A stretch of DNA of 64,000 nt from an uncultured Candidatus Melainabacteria bacterium (GCA_934757275.1 CAKVLN010000002.1:124001-188000); one strand, 5' to 3'; shown: positions 36,941 to 46,842, counted from the stretch's first letter. Numbers and translations are program-made. The notes: generated by a model not told the origin, from the sequence alone.

Positions 36941-37750
36941 TTATTCTCTAACTAATTCAAAAATAGCTTTGCACTTTTCAAAAACTTTTTTAGCATCTTT
37001 AAGTGCAAGCATGTTTGCGCCATCGCAAAGTGCTTTATCTGGTTCTGGGTGAATTTCAAAGAACAACACATCTGCTCCAGCTGCCATTGCTGCATTTGCT
37101 AAAGTTGGAACAAATCTTCTATCACCGCCAGTTGAATCACCGTTAGAACCTGGCATTTGAACACTGTGAGTTGCATCAAATACAACAGGGTAGCCAAATT
37201 CTTTCATTATCGGAATTGCTCTATAATCCACAACCAAATTGTTATACCCAAATGAAACGCCTCTATCTGTAAGCATTATATTATGATTACCGCTATCTTC
37301 AACTTTTTTTACTAGCGATTTCATCTGTTGAGGAGCTAAGAATTGCCCCTTTTTGATATTAACAATTTTTCCAGTCTTAGCAGCTGCTACAAGCAAATCT
37401 GTCTGTCTACATAAAAACGCAGGTATTTGCAAAATATCAGCAACCTCTGCAACAGGAGCAGCTTGTTCTGGAAGGTGGATATCTGTGACAATCGGAACTT
37501 CAAATTCTTTCTTAATTTGAGCGAGCATTTCAAGTCCCTTTTCCATTCCAACTCCACGATAAGAATTGATTGAAGAGCGGTTTGCCTTATCAAAGGAAGA
37601 TTTAAAAACATAATTAATACCCAATTCTGCACAAACAGTTTTTAGAGTTTCTGCAGTTTGTTTAAGTATCTCCATTGATTCTATTGCGCATGGCCCAGCC
37701 AAAATTGTTAATTTATCTGCGCCAATTTCAAAATTGTTTAGTTTAATCAT
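36941..37750 (-). CDS. kdsA: 3-deoxy-8-phosphooctulonate synthase (KDO-8-P synthase)
   Basis: A 269-residue enzyme condensing arabinose-5-phosphate and PEP to KDO-8-phosphate, the LPS inner-core sugar. [12 protein letters not shown] and the HPEPD C-terminal motif identify it. LAGPCAIES carries Cys21, the metal-ligand Cys of the metal-dependent class, unlike the Asn of E. coli KdsA. Followed by aroA 61 bp later on the same strand, both PEP-using enzymes. Confidence 0.95.
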   Translation of the reverse strand: MIKLNNFEIGADKLTILAGPCAIESMEILKQTAETLKTVCAELGINYVFKSSFDKANRSSINSYRGVGMEKGLEMLAQIKKEFEVPIVTDIHLPEQAAPVAEVADILQIPAFLCRQTDLLVAAAKTGKIVNIKKGQFLAPQQMKSLVKKVEDSGNHNIMLTDRGVSFGYNNLVVDYRAIPIMKEFGYPVVFDATHSVQMPGSNGDSTGGDRRFVPTLANAAMAAGADVLFFEIHPEPDKALCDGANMLALKDAKKVFEKCKAIFELVRE

Positions 37751-37823
37751 CTTTGCTCACTTCTCATTAATTAAAAAGAATTGTCCCTCCCAAATAAGGG
37801 AGGGATTAAATATTTACTAAAAA

Positions 37824-38828
37824 TTAAGCGATATCCCATCTTCCGCAAGTACCGCCCCAACGAGCGATAATATTGCCTTTAATGTCGCCAATTTTTTCTA
37901 CGTGGTGCATTGGTTCAGCACCTTCCAAAATTGTAATAACTTCACAATTGTTTGAGCAACCTGTGCATTGACAAGTTACTGATTGGAAGTTCATATTACC
38001 AACTTCCCAGCCTTTGAATTTTGTATCAACTTCTGTGTATTGGTGGTTTTCCATAGCTAGAAGAGCTGCACCAATTGCACCCATTGTTTGGTGGTTTTCA
38101 GGTACAACAATTTTTGTATTAAGAGCTTCTTCAAAAGCCTTAACCATGCCTGAGTTTGTAGCAACACCACCTTGGAAAGAAATTGTAGGTAACAATTCTT
38201 TACCTAATGCAAGGTTAGACAAATAGTTTCTAACAAGAGCTTGGCACAAGCCATACAACAAATCTTCTACTGGATATCCCAATTGTTGTTTGTGAATCAA
38301 GTCACTTTCAGCGAAAACACCGCAACGTCCTGCAATACGAGCGGGGTTTTCTGATTTAAGAGCAGTTTCACCAAACTTCTCAATAGGAACATTTAATCTT
38401 TGAGCTTGGTGGTCTAAGAAGCTACCAGTACCAGCTGCGCAAACTGTATTCATCGCAAAATCTGTTACAATACCATCTCTTAGAATGATGATTTTACTGT
38501 CTTGTCCACCGATTTCAAGAATTGTTTGAACTCCTGGAATATTAGTACTTGCAGCAACGGCGTGTGCAGTAATTTCGTTTTTAACTACGTCCGCACCAAC
38601 CAATGCGCCAGCCAAATTTCTACCAGAACCAGTTGTACCAACACCTTTTACTGCATATTCGCAAAGTGCTTGTGAATAAATTTGTTTTAAACCGTTTTGA
38701 ACTGCATCAACTGGTTTACCTGCTGTTTTTAGCATATATGAATCGATATATTTACCTTTTTCGTCTACTAATGCTAATTTTGTTGTAACAGAACCAACGT
38801 CGATACCTAAATATACATCTAAACTCAT
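37824..38828 (-). CDS. Acyl-CoA dehydratase-type activase (BadF/BcrD/HgdC family)
   Basis: A 334-residue ASKHA-fold ATPase. Relatives inject an electron into 2-hydroxyacyl-CoA dehydratases or benzoyl-CoA reductases through a [4Fe-4S] cluster bridging a homodimer. Both cluster cysteines appear present (NTVCAAGTGSFLD and AGRCGVFAESD). Phosphate loops GIDVGSVTTK and EIGGQDSK are intact. The C-terminus has an added Cys-rich tail (CQCTGCSNNCEV ... GGTCGRW) not found in the short HgdC type. No dehydratase subunits are adjacent, so it is an orphan. Confidence 0.88.
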   Translation of the reverse strand: MSLDVYLGIDVGSVTTKLALVDEKGKYIDSYMLKTAGKPVDAVQNGLKQIYSQALCEYAVKGVGTTGSGRNLAGALVGADVVKNEITAHAVAASTNIPGVQTILEIGGQDSKIIILRDGIVTDFAMNTVCAAGTGSFLDHQAQRLNVPIEKFGETALKSENPARIAGRCGVFAESDLIHKQQLGYPVEDLLYGLCQALVRNYLSNLALGKELLPTISFQGGVATNSGMVKAFEEALNTKIVVPENHQTMGAIGAALLAMENHQYTEVDTKFKGWEVGNMNFQSVTCQCTGCSNNCEVITILEGAEPMHHVEKIGDIKGNIIARWGGTCGRWDIA

Positions 38829-38963
38829 CTTTTACCTTCTTCCCTTTGATAAACTCATTATATCATAAACTAATTTAATTTTTGTAAATAACTGTTAAAC
38901 TAATAACATTTTTCTGAAAAATCATGTATAATTAAGGTATAAACATTTAAGGAGAAGGTATAT

Positions 38964-39425
38964 ATGGCTATAATAGAAGGTCTTTTAACAGTAGGCAATG
39001 AAAAATTTTGTATCGTTGTTTCTAGATTTAACGAATTTATTTGTTCAAAGTTGTTATCAGGAGCGATTGATGAATTAAAGCGTCATGGTGTTGATGCTAA
39101 TAATATTGATGTAGTATGGTGTCCAGGGGCATTTGAAATTCCGCTTGTTGCAAAGAAATGCGCTAAAACCTCAAAATACAGTGCAATTATAACACTAGGC
39201 GCAGTAATAAAAGGCTCAACATCTCACTACGATTATGTATGCGCAGAGGTTTCAAAAGGTGTTGCAGCAGTTGGCTTAGAAACAGAAGTTCCTGTGATAT
39301 TTGGAGTATTAACAACGGATAATATTGAACAAGCAATTGAACGAGCTGGCACAAAAGCTGGTAACAAAGGTTCAGATGCTGCTAAAGCTGCAATTGAGAT
39401 GGTTAGTTTGTTGAATAATTTTTAA
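38964..39425 (+). CDS. ribH: 6,7-dimethyl-8-ribityllumazine synthase
   Basis: A 153-residue capsid-forming riboflavin pathway enzyme. [21 protein letters not shown], the [16 protein letters not shown] block and [14 protein letters not shown] are diagnostic. Ribosome site AAGGAGAAGG. A TATAAT box lies at 38927-38932, but no clear -35. No other rib gene is near and no FMN riboswitch fits in the leader. Confidence 0.96.
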   Translation: MAIIEGLLTVGNEKFCIVVSRFNEFICSKLLSGAIDELKRHGVDANNIDVVWCPGAFEIPLVAKKCAKTSKYSAIITLGAVIKGSTSHYDYVCAEVSKGVAAVGLETEVPVIFGVLTTDNIEQAIERAGTKAGNKGSDAAKAAIEMVSLLNNF

Positions 39426-39430
39426 TAAAA

Positions 39431-39549
39431 GGGAATAAGGTAATAGGGTAATAAGGGAATAAGTGGTATTAAATATTTTTGTAAGCAAAATTTATTTATA
39501 GAGAATTTTATAAACTCTTATTCCCTTATTACCCTATTACCTTATTCCC
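39431..39549. repeat. Long inverted repeat element 1 (33-bp perfect arms)
   Basis: Arms 39431-39463 and 39517-39549 are exactly complementary. They are built from variations on GGGAATAA and GGTAATA. The 53-nt spacer begins TGGTATTAAATATTTTTG. It fills the gap between ribH and murQ and could act as a terminator, a processing hairpin or a mobile palindrome. A related element lies at 54.3 kb. Confidence 0.9.
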
Positions 39550-39571
39550 CTCAAAGAAAGGTGTGTGATTT

Positions 39572-40465
39572 ATGAGCGAAATTATTACAGAGTACAGAAA
39601 CGAAAACACAAAAAACATTGATTTGCTTTCTACAATTGACATTGTTAGAAAAATCAACGAAGAGGACAAATTAGTAGCTCTAGCAATAGAAGATGAAGCT
39701 CCTAATATCGCACAAGCAATCGACATGATTGCTAAACAGTTCTTAGTTAGCGGAAAGCTTTACTATTTTGGAGCTGGTACCTCTGGTAGAATTGGTATCC
39801 TAGACGCATCAGAATGTCCACCAACCTTCGGCGTTCCAGCTGATATGGTTACAGGAATTATTGCAGGTGGTGACACTGCGATTAGAACCGCAGTTGAAGG
39901 CGCAGAAGACAATTTTGAACTTGGCGAAAAAGATGCGCAAGTTTTGACTGACAAAGATGTTTGCGTTGCAATCTCTGCAAGCGGAAATCCAAAATATCTA
40001 TTGGGTGTACTATCTCAAGCAGAAAAAAATGGCTGCAAAACAATCGCTTTAACTTGCAACCATAACGCACTAATTCTAGAAGAAGCTAGACTTGGCATTT
40101 GCGTAGAAGTTGGTCCAGAAGTTATTGCGGGTTCTAGCAGAATGAAAGCTGGTACTGTTCAAAAAATGGTACTCAACATGCTTTCAACTGGCGCAATGAT
40201 TAAAATAGGTAAGACTTATGAAAACTTTATGATTGATTTGATGCCAACAAACGAGAAGCTAAAAGATAGAGCAATCAGAATTGTAGCAGAAATCGCAGAA
40301 ACGAAAGCATCAACAGCTCTTACGACCTTGCTTGAATGTAATTGGAAGGTAAAAGTCGCAATAATGATGATTAAGTGCAAGCTAACTCAAGAGCAAGCAC
40401 AAGAGGCATTGAGAAAAAATTGTGGCGTATTAAGAAGAGCCTTGAATAGTTTTTCTAAATTGTAA
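39572..40465 (+). CDS. murQ: N-acetylmuramic acid 6-phosphate etherase
   Basis: A 297-residue SIS-fold enzyme that cleaves the lactyl ether of MurNAc-6-P during murein recycling. YFGAGTSGRIGILDASECPPTFG contains the SIS phosphate loop and the catalytic Glu; GPEVIAGSSRMKAGT is also typical. Ribosome site AAGAAAGG. No murP, anmK or nagZ is adjacent. Confidence 0.95.
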   Translation: MSEIITEYRNENTKNIDLLSTIDIVRKINEEDKLVALAIEDEAPNIAQAIDMIAKQFLVSGKLYYFGAGTSGRIGILDASECPPTFGVPADMVTGIIAGGDTAIRTAVEGAEDNFELGEKDAQVLTDKDVCVAISASGNPKYLLGVLSQAEKNGCKTIALTCNHNALILEEARLGICVEVGPEVIAGSSRMKAGTVQKMVLNMLSTGAMIKIGKTYENFMIDLMPTNEKLKDRAIRIVAEIAETKASTALTTLLECNWKVKVAIMMIKCKLTQEQAQEALRKNCGVLRRALNSFSKL

Positions 40466-40474
40466 TTCATTAAT

Positions 40475-40514
40475 AAAAGGGGCGAAATAAAAATTTCATT
40501 TTGCCCCTTTTTAT
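40475..40514. terminator. Bidirectional terminator between murQ and the amidase gene
   Basis: AAAAGGGGC and GCCCCTTTT with an inner GAAAT/ATTTC stem, followed by T run; serves both convergent genes. Confidence 0.85.
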
Positions 40515-40523
40515 TAGTCATTA

Positions 40524-43115
40524 TTAGTTAAAATATTCAATAACTGATTGTGTCATAACTTCTGCATAATTTTTCATAATAGCTGGGTCTTTCATTCTTG
40601 CTCGACCTTTTGCTGATGACATAAAGGCAACTTCCCAAATAACTCCTGGAATACCTTGTTTGTTCATTGGAGCTTCCAATACATTTGTTCTTTCATCGTT
40701 CAAAGAAACTTGAGCATAATCTTGTTTTTTAGAAGTTGAGTTTATGAAAGCTTCACTTGAGCTAATTTTTTCATGCTTTGGAATCCAGTTATCAAGGTTC
40801 TTTTCCATAATGCCAGCTAGTCTAAAGCATTTCTTTTGCATAGCTTCTGAAATATTTTGCTTTCTAGGATAAATCTGTGTTCTATCTTTTACGTTATCGC
40901 AACCAGAGTTTACATGGACAGAAATGAACATATCCGCTTTATTTTTAGCAACATTTGCAACTTCTTCTTTTATCAAACGCTTTTTACCTTGCAAGAAGAT
41001 TACTTTCGCACCTTGAGCGCATAGTTGGTCTTTTAGTTTCATAGCGTTATCATAGTTCAAAAGCCATTCACTATCAGTATTATCACGTCCTGTAACACCG
41101 CAGTCTATACCAGCTTGAGAATATCCGTGACCAGCGTTAACAATGATTGTCTTGCCAGAAAGTTTACCACTCTTTGTAGGTTTAAACACTTGTCTTGTTG
41201 CTTGAACTTGACCATTTACAATTACTTTCTTTTGCAAAAGTGGTCTATTTTTCAAGCTCTTTTCTAAGCTCATATCAATTGTTTCAGTTGTCGTATTTGT
41301 CTTTTTATCGACTGTAACCGTTTTTTGCTTAGAAGAAACACCGAAGTCAGCGTTATTATAAACAATTACAAGCTTTTGACCTTTTTTAATAGTATTACTA
41401 TTTAGTTTATTGATTTGTTTAAGAACATTAACATCAACGTCAACGCTCTTTGCAATATCTTCCAACTTGTCGCCTTGTTTAACTTCGTACAAGTAGCCAG
41501 GAAGTTCAATTGTTTCATCTGCTTTAATTTGGTTAGCGTCATCAATGTTGTTAACGTCCTTTAACATTTCAATACTCAAGCCAAATTTCTTTGATATTTG
41601 GTACAAATTATCGCCCTTTTGTACTTTATAACCGAGTTTTTGGATATTAATATGTGCATCAATATTGATTTTGTTTTCGTCTTCAATCTTGTTGTCATTC
41701 TTCAAAATTTCAATGCTTGTGCCGTAGTTTTTAGATAAGTTCCATAGATTGTCACCTTTTTTAATCGTGTAATCATAACTTATCACTTGAACGTCGCCAA
41801 TTTGAGAATATTTACCATGCTTTAACACTTTTTGGAACGGTGTTAAGCAAGATTCGTCTTCCACCTCTTCTTTTTTAGAACCAAAGAATTTGTTCCAAAC
41901 TTTCTTAATTCCGCTACCAATTGATTTGAAGAAGTTTTTAACTTTACCCCAGAAACCGACTTTTTCCTCTTTTGGAGCTTCCGTTTTTGCAACATTTGCT
42001 TTTTTAACAGCAGCAGGTTTGCTTTCAGCCTTCGCAAGTTTTGAAATTCCTTTCATCACAGGAACTTTTAACTCTTGTCCGACCTCAACAGAATCTGGCT
42101 CGTTATTTAAAACTTGTATCTTTTTATAAAAATCTTTGAACTCAATCTCGTTATTGTCAAGTTCTTTATACAAAGATTGTGCAATAGAGAATAGTCCTTT
42201 GCCTCTAAATTTTTCATCAACTTTAAATTTGTATGATTCAGCACTTATTGATGCAGAACTTATGTTGCCAGTTTTGTATTGTTCATACATTTTATCAAGT
42301 GCAATTGTTGATTGACCACGCTTTGCGTAACAAGCTTTTGCACGCTTATAAACGTTTTCAATCTCAGTTTTTGCCTCTTCTAATTCTTTTCCCTTTAAAT
42401 CTTTTGCGCCCAAAATCATTCTATTGAAACTTCTTAAATACAATCCAGGTTCTTCAACTTTTTCAGCACCAGATTTTCCTGAATATAAGTAAACAGAATT
42501 TTTGATAATTCCTGAATAGTCTTTATCCTTAATTGATTGCATCAAACTTGAATTTTGAGAAATTTTTGGCAAGCCTTTGTTATAACATAAATCAATAAGT
42601 GCCTCTTTAATTGAATTAGGCAAGGCTTCATAAGTTCCTTCGCCAATTCTCTTATTCAATACAGTTTTAACCTCTTTAGAAGCTTGCTCCAATTTTTTGC
42701 ACATATCAACATAAGCTTGTTTTTGGCTAACTTTATTTTTACCTAGAACGCCAAAGCCATGTGTCCATGAACCAAACTTATCTTGATATGGAGTTGTAAA
42801 AGCTTCGTAGTAATAGTTTTTATCACCTTCAAAATATTTAAGCATGTCAATCAAATGTGATTGTGCTTTTTTAATCGCAACATTATCATTCTTTAGCATT
42901 GATGGAGAATAATTGCTAATTCCCATTTTCTTCATAGATGCCATCAAAATAGCTTTTGTATCTTCGTCCCAAAGAGTTTTTGTTGAATAGTTGTCTTTAG
43001 GTGCATCAACTTTAAAATCAAAAGTTGATTTGTACTCATAATCTTCAAACTTAAATTTTGGAACTTTAACTTCAGAAGACTTCGTCCTCTGTATGTATTG
43101 TGTATTAATAGTCAT
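40524..43115 (-). CDS. Lysozyme-LysM-amidase fusion peptidoglycan hydrolase
   Basis: An 863-residue multidomain protein. Residues about 85-240 resemble phage-type GH24 lysozyme (Glu96 in KYFEG; D112, G115, T118 in DKFGSWTHGFG). One divergent LysM lies at about 310-360, a Lys-rich linker near 370-430, three LysM repeats at about 455-610 (each KKGDNLWNLSKNYG-like) and a zinc amidase (Amidase_3) at about 660-863 with NAGHG, SVHVN and WEVAFMS. It could therefore cleave both glycan and stem peptide. No Sec signal peptide is visible, so secretion would need another route or lysis. Calls of domains rest on motifs only. Confidence 0.85.
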   Translation of the reverse strand: MTINTQYIQRTKSSEVKVPKFKFEDYEYKSTFDFKVDAPKDNYSTKTLWDEDTKAILMASMKKMGISNYSPSMLKNDNVAIKKAQSHLIDMLKYFEGDKNYYYEAFTTPYQDKFGSWTHGFGVLGKNKVSQKQAYVDMCKKLEQASKEVKTVLNKRIGEGTYEALPNSIKEALIDLCYNKGLPKISQNSSLMQSIKDKDYSGIIKNSVYLYSGKSGAEKVEEPGLYLRSFNRMILGAKDLKGKELEEAKTEIENVYKRAKACYAKRGQSTIALDKMYEQYKTGNISSASISAESYKFKVDEKFRGKGLFSIAQSLYKELDNNEIEFKDFYKKIQVLNNEPDSVEVGQELKVPVMKGISKLAKAESKPAAVKKANVAKTEAPKEEKVGFWGKVKNFFKSIGSGIKKVWNKFFGSKKEEVEDESCLTPFQKVLKHGKYSQIGDVQVISYDYTIKKGDNLWNLSKNYGTSIEILKNDNKIEDENKINIDAHINIQKLGYKVQKGDNLYQISKKFGLSIEMLKDVNNIDDANQIKADETIELPGYLYEVKQGDKLEDIAKSVDVDVNVLKQINKLNSNTIKKGQKLVIVYNNADFGVSSKQKTVTVDKKTNTTTETIDMSLEKSLKNRPLLQKKVIVNGQVQATRQVFKPTKSGKLSGKTIIVNAGHGYSQAGIDCGVTGRDNTDSEWLLNYDNAMKLKDQLCAQGAKVIFLQGKKRLIKEEVANVAKNKADMFISVHVNSGCDNVKDRTQIYPRKQNISEAMQKKCFRLAGIMEKNLDNWIPKHEKISSSEAFINSTSKKQDYAQVSLNDERTNVLEAPMNKQGIPGVIWEVAFMSSAKGRARMKDPAIMKNYAEVMTQSVIEYFN

Positions 43116-43249
43116 TCTTTTTATATCCTCTTTATATATAAAGTTGATTACCTAAAAAAAATTGCCTCTTTGTTACAATCATTTACAAAAACTTGTAGTA
43201 TAATATTGCTTGTGGAGTTATAAATTCAATAAGAGGGAAACGTTAGAAT

Positions 43250-44251
43250 ATGAAATTAACTGTACTTGGTCCTGGGTGTTGGGGTTTAACACTTGCTTGG
43301 TTATTAAATGATAATTTTGAAGATATAGTAGTTTGGGGTAGAGAAAGCGACTTAAACGAAGATTTAGTCGTTAATAAGCATTGCTCAAAGCCATTAGAAG
43401 TGCAGTTAGACAAAAAAGTTGAATTTACTTCTGACTTAAAGAAAGCAATTAATGGCGCTGATATAATTTTGTCAGTTGTTGCAACCTCTGGTGTAAGAAG
43501 CGTATGCGAGCAGTTAAAACAAGCTGGTATCAAGCCAGAACAACCACTTGTAAACGCATCTAAAGGGTTAGAACTTAATACACTTATGAGAATGTCAGAG
43601 GTTATTAAAGATGTTTTACCTAACCAAAAGGTTGTAATTCTTTCCGGCCCAACTTTGGCAAAAGAAGTTTTGCAAGGAAAGCCAACTGCAGCCTCTGTTG
43701 CTTGTGAAGATATGGAAGTTGCTGAATTTGTTCAAAAAGCTTGCAACGTTCCAAATCGTTTCAGATTGTACACAAATTCGGACGTTATCGGCGTTGAGCT
43801 TGGCGGAAGCTTAAAGAACGTTATCGCAATTGCGTCTGGTTTCGCTCACTCAATGGAATTGGGTGACAACTGTATGGGCACACTTTTAACCAGAGGCATG
43901 GCAGAAATCGTTAGACTTTCTGTAAAATTGGGCGCAAACCCATCAACTTTGTATGGACTTTCTGGCATGGGTGATTTGATTGCAACTTGTTCTAGCCCAA
44001 TGTCAAGAAATTACACAGTTGGCTCTATGATTGGTAAAGGCAAAAAAATTGACGACATTTTAAGAGAATTAGGCTCTGTAGCAGAAGGTGTTAAAACCTC
44101 TAAAGCAGTTTGTGATTTGGCAGAAAAAATGGGTATTGAAGTTCCTGTATCAAGTGCTATCTACGAAGCAGTTTACACAGATATTACTCCTAAAGAAGTT
44201 TTGTCAAAACTTATGAACAGAAAGCTTAAAAAGGAAGAAAGTTATGATTAA
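43250..44251 (+). CDS. gpsA: Glycerol-3-phosphate dehydrogenase [NAD(P)+]
   Basis: A 333-residue enzyme reducing dihydroxyacetone phosphate to sn-glycerol-3-phosphate for phospholipids. The nucleotide motif is GPGCWGLTLA (GxGxxG variant). SGPTLAKEV, the catalytic Lys region GGSLKNVIAIA and GLSGMGDLIATC are standard. A TATAAT box lies at 43199-43204. The stop overlaps the ricT start by 8 bp. Confidence 0.95.
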   Translation: MKLTVLGPGCWGLTLAWLLNDNFEDIVVWGRESDLNEDLVVNKHCSKPLEVQLDKKVEFTSDLKKAINGADIILSVVATSGVRSVCEQLKQAGIKPEQPLVNASKGLELNTLMRMSEVIKDVLPNQKVVILSGPTLAKEVLQGKPTAASVACEDMEVAEFVQKACNVPNRFRLYTNSDVIGVELGGSLKNVIAIASGFAHSMELGDNCMGTLLTRGMAEIVRLSVKLGANPSTLYGLSGMGDLIATCSSPMSRNYTVGSMIGKGKKIDDILRELGSVAEGVKTSKAVCDLAEKMGIEVPVSSAIYEAVYTDITPKEVLSKLMNRKLKKEESYD

Positions 44252-45179
44252 ATATGCGGTTAAATACTTAAAGAATACTTTTGTACCTTTAAACTGTCCT
44301 GATAACGTGAATTTAGACGACGGTGCTCTTATTCTTGCCCGTACAGAAAAAGGCGAGGAAGCACTAAAAGCTTTCTTAGTAAATAAGGAAGTTGCAAAAA
44401 AGTTTGAAAATTCTAAAAAAACACCAGCACCTTTCGAGTTCATAAGAGTTATGACACAAGAAGATTTGATGGTTTTAGAGGATTTAAAAAAAGAAGAAGT
44501 AACCTCATATTTTAAGTGTAAAGAGTTAGTAAAAAAGCATAGATTGAACATGAACCTTGTTCAATGCAGAATCACTTTTGACAGACGAAAAATTTCTTTT
44601 TATTATACTGCTCCAGAAAGAGTTGATTTTAGAGAACTGTTAAAAGACTTAACACAAGTTTTCAAAAGAATGAGAATAGATTTGCGTCACATTGGTGTGC
44701 GTGATGAATCTTCAATTATGGACGGAACTGGAATTTGCGGAAAACCGTTCTGCTGCTCTTCTTATTTAAGAAAATTTGAATCAATAAATGTAAAGCTTGC
44801 AAAAGATCAAGGTATGCCAATTGCTCCGTCTAAGATTTCTGGAACTTGTGGCAGATTGTTGTGCTGTCTAACTTACGAGTACTCAAACTATATTGATGCT
44901 GCAAAAGGCATGCCACCAGTTGGTTCAACTGTAATGACTCCAAACGGACTTGGAAAAATTTGTTTTATACAATTTCTTAACAATATGGTTGCAGTTAAAT
45001 TTGAAGATGGTAAAATAAAAGAGTACTCAAAGACTGATATCGAAATGGTAGATGCTGATGTTAATGTCGATATTGAAGTATCAACCATTACAACTTCTTA
45101 TTCAACTGATGAAAAAGTTGACGCAAGACAATTAAGACAGTTGGAAGACGATAGAAACAGCTCAACAGGAAATGTGTAA
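44244..45179 (+). CDS. ricT: PSP1/RicT (YaaT) family protein
   Basis: A 311-residue PSP1-domain protein. The Cys-rich signature GICGKPFCCSSYL ... GTCGRLLCCLTYE matches RicT, which in Bacillus forms an Fe-S-containing complex controlling RNase Y-dependent mRNA processing, competence and sporulation. The N-terminal 110 residues follow the family. The C-terminal tail is acidic. RicA and RicF are not nearby. Overlaps gpsA by 8 bp. Confidence 0.92.
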   Translation: MIKYAVKYLKNTFVPLNCPDNVNLDDGALILARTEKGEEALKAFLVNKEVAKKFENSKKTPAPFEFIRVMTQEDLMVLEDLKKEEVTSYFKCKELVKKHRLNMNLVQCRITFDRRKISFYYTAPERVDFRELLKDLTQVFKRMRIDLRHIGVRDESSIMDGTGICGKPFCCSSYLRKFESINVKLAKDQGMPIAPSKISGTCGRLLCCLTYEYSNYIDAAKGMPPVGSTVMTPNGLGKICFIQFLNNMVAVKFEDGKIKEYSKTDIEMVDADVNVDIEVSTITTSYSTDEKVDARQLRQLEDDRNSSTGNV

Positions 45180-45190
45180 AGGCGAAAAAA

Positions 45191-45721
45191 ATGAATATCC
45201 AACCAATCAATCAACAAACCAATAACAACATTGGTTTTCAAAGACTAATAGTAAAAAAAGGTAGTTTTGAAGCACTTAAAAAATCACAGTATTTTCCAAG
45301 TCCATCTTATCCAAATTATCATGAACATTTAAAAAATTTTTATAAAAAACTTATGGTAATAAGAAAAAGTATGGAACACAATGACGTGTATAACGTTGTC
45401 ATTCGTCCAAATAGCAAGGAAATGAAAGGCGGAATTTACATAGAAAATCAAGAAGGTCGTCCACAAACTGGCTTTTTCAAGTCCTTTGACGAACTTTTGA
45501 GAGTTGAAGCAAAAGAACCAGCTAAACTTTTGACAGAAAAACAAGCCCCAAACTTTTTTGACAGATTTTTCAAGAATTGGAAACGAAAAAAATATAATAA
45601 AGCCGTTGAAAGAAAACAAGTAAATATGCCAGAATTTCTTAACCTTGTGCTTGAACACATACAAGGAATGACAAGAAATGCTGACTACTTGACAGAATTA
45701 CATAATCTTAAAAATAAATAA
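45191..45721 (+). CDS. Unknown protein with Asn/Gln-rich N-terminal tag
   Basis: A 176-residue protein starting MNIQPINQQTNNNIGFQRL, which matches the Asn-rich tag ending in a Phe motif seen on others here. The rest is basic, with two helical parts (FFDRFFKNWKRKKYNK, about 117-132) and no known domain, signal peptide or membrane helix. It starts 11 bp after ricT and ends 9 bp before the SIMPL gene, so it is part of that operon. Function unknown. Confidence 0.75.
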   Translation: MNIQPINQQTNNNIGFQRLIVKKGSFEALKKSQYFPSPSYPNYHEHLKNFYKKLMVIRKSMEHNDVYNVVIRPNSKEMKGGIYIENQEGRPQTGFFKSFDELLRVEAKEPAKLLTEKQAPNFFDRFFKNWKRKKYNKAVERKQVNMPEFLNLVLEHIQGMTRNADYLTELHNLKNK

Positions 45722-45730
45722 GGAGCTTTT

Positions 45731-46453
45731 ATGTTTGAAAAAATTGAAAAGTTGCAAATCTTCTATTTGGGCGCACTTTTAGCATTGGGATTAGTAATCT
45801 CAACAAGAATTGTAACTAAAAACTTTAACAATAACGTAATTTCTGTTACAGGTTCTGCGTACGAAATTGTAAAATCAGATTCTGGCACATTGAATTTTGA
45901 TATCAATGTAAAAAGTCAAAACAAACAAGAAGCTTATAATATAGCTCAAAATCAAATCGAAATCGTAAAAAAATATTTGAGCGAAAAACAAATTAAGAAT
46001 ATTGAACTAAAGACCGTAAATGGCTATTATTCTTACAAAAGAAACCCTAAAACTGGCGAATATACAGACGTTCCAGATGTTTACAATTTAACTCAACCAG
46101 TTACTATTAGTTCAGACAATGTTGAACTAATTAAAGAAATTTCAAACAATATAACAGGTTTAATCGATAAAGGCGTTGATATTAATGCTTATGCGCCATC
46201 TTATGATTATTCAAAGCTACCTGATTTAAAAGTTAGTTTGCTAGAAAAAGCCTCAAAAGATGCAAAAGCAAGAGCAACTTCTATGCTAAAACCTACGCAT
46301 AACTCTGTTGGCAAAATTCAATCAGTAAGAATGGGCGTTTATCAAATTACTCCTGTGGATTCTACAAACGTATCTGATATGGGAATTAACGACACCTCTT
46401 CTATCGACAAAAAGGTTACTGCGGTTGCAAATGTTTCCTTCAAAATAAAATAA
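45731..46453 (+). CDS. SIMPL-domain (DUF541) membrane-anchored protein
   Basis: A 240-residue protein with one N-terminal membrane helix (about 9-27) and a SIMPL domain: ISVTGSAYEIVKSDSGTLNFDINV, YNLTQPVTISSDNVELI, and KASKDAKARATSML. Bacterial SIMPL proteins are periplasmic, oligomeric and linked to oxidative stress, but the activity is not known. Last of the gpsA-ricT-unknown-SIMPL run. Ribosome site AAGGAG. Confidence 0.88.
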   Translation: MFEKIEKLQIFYLGALLALGLVISTRIVTKNFNNNVISVTGSAYEIVKSDSGTLNFDINVKSQNKQEAYNIAQNQIEIVKKYLSEKQIKNIELKTVNGYYSYKRNPKTGEYTDVPDVYNLTQPVTISSDNVELIKEISNNITGLIDKGVDINAYAPSYDYSKLPDLKVSLLEKASKDAKARATSMLKPTHNSVGKIQSVRMGVYQITPVDSTNVSDMGINDTSSIDKKVTAVANVSFKIK

Positions 46454-46516
46454 GTATTGAATTTATATATACAAAGTGTTACAATACTAATATCACAATC
46501 AATATGAGGTTAATGT

Positions 46517-46711
46517 ATGGATATTAGTTCTATCGGTGGAAGTGCAATGACACCTGATATTCAAACACAGTATGCAGCTAAGTGTTTAAAAATGTCACAA
46601 CAATCAACACTTATTGCAGGAGCTTTAATCCAAGATACTGCAGAAATTTCAGCCGAAGCATTGGCAAAATGTACTGCGGAATTGAATGCAAGTATTGAAG
46701 GAATGCTTTAA
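46517..46711 (+). CDS. Small unknown protein, possibly YjfB-like
   Basis: A 64-residue protein with ribosome site GAGGT and its own terminator. The opening MDISSIGG and the helical, Ala/Gln-rich body recall the YjfB putative motility proteins, but similarity is weak. No signal or membrane segment. Confidence 0.6.
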   Translation: MDISSIGGSAMTPDIQTQYAAKCLKMSQQSTLIAGALIQDTAEISAEALAKCTAELNASIEGML

Positions 46712-46745
46712 TTATTTGGATATCAAAATACAAAATTTTGTATTT

Positions 46746-46777
46746 TAAGGTGCGCCATCAGGCGCACCTTATTTAAT
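46746..46777 (+). terminator. Terminator after the small unknown gene
   Basis: GC-rich 11-bp stem (46746-46756 with 46761-46771), 4-nt loop, T-rich tail. Confidence 0.85.
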
Positions 46778-46791
46778 ATTTAATTTCATTT

Positions 46792-46820
46792 TTGCAAATA
46801 CTTTATCCTCAAGTTATAAT
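46792..46820 (+). promoter_or_regulatory. Sigma70 promoter of nadE
   Basis: TTGCAA, 17-bp spacer, TATAAT; 22 bp before the ATG with GAGAGG as ribosome site. Confidence 0.6.
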
Positions 46821-46842
46821 AAACATAATTTGAGAGGTAAAA

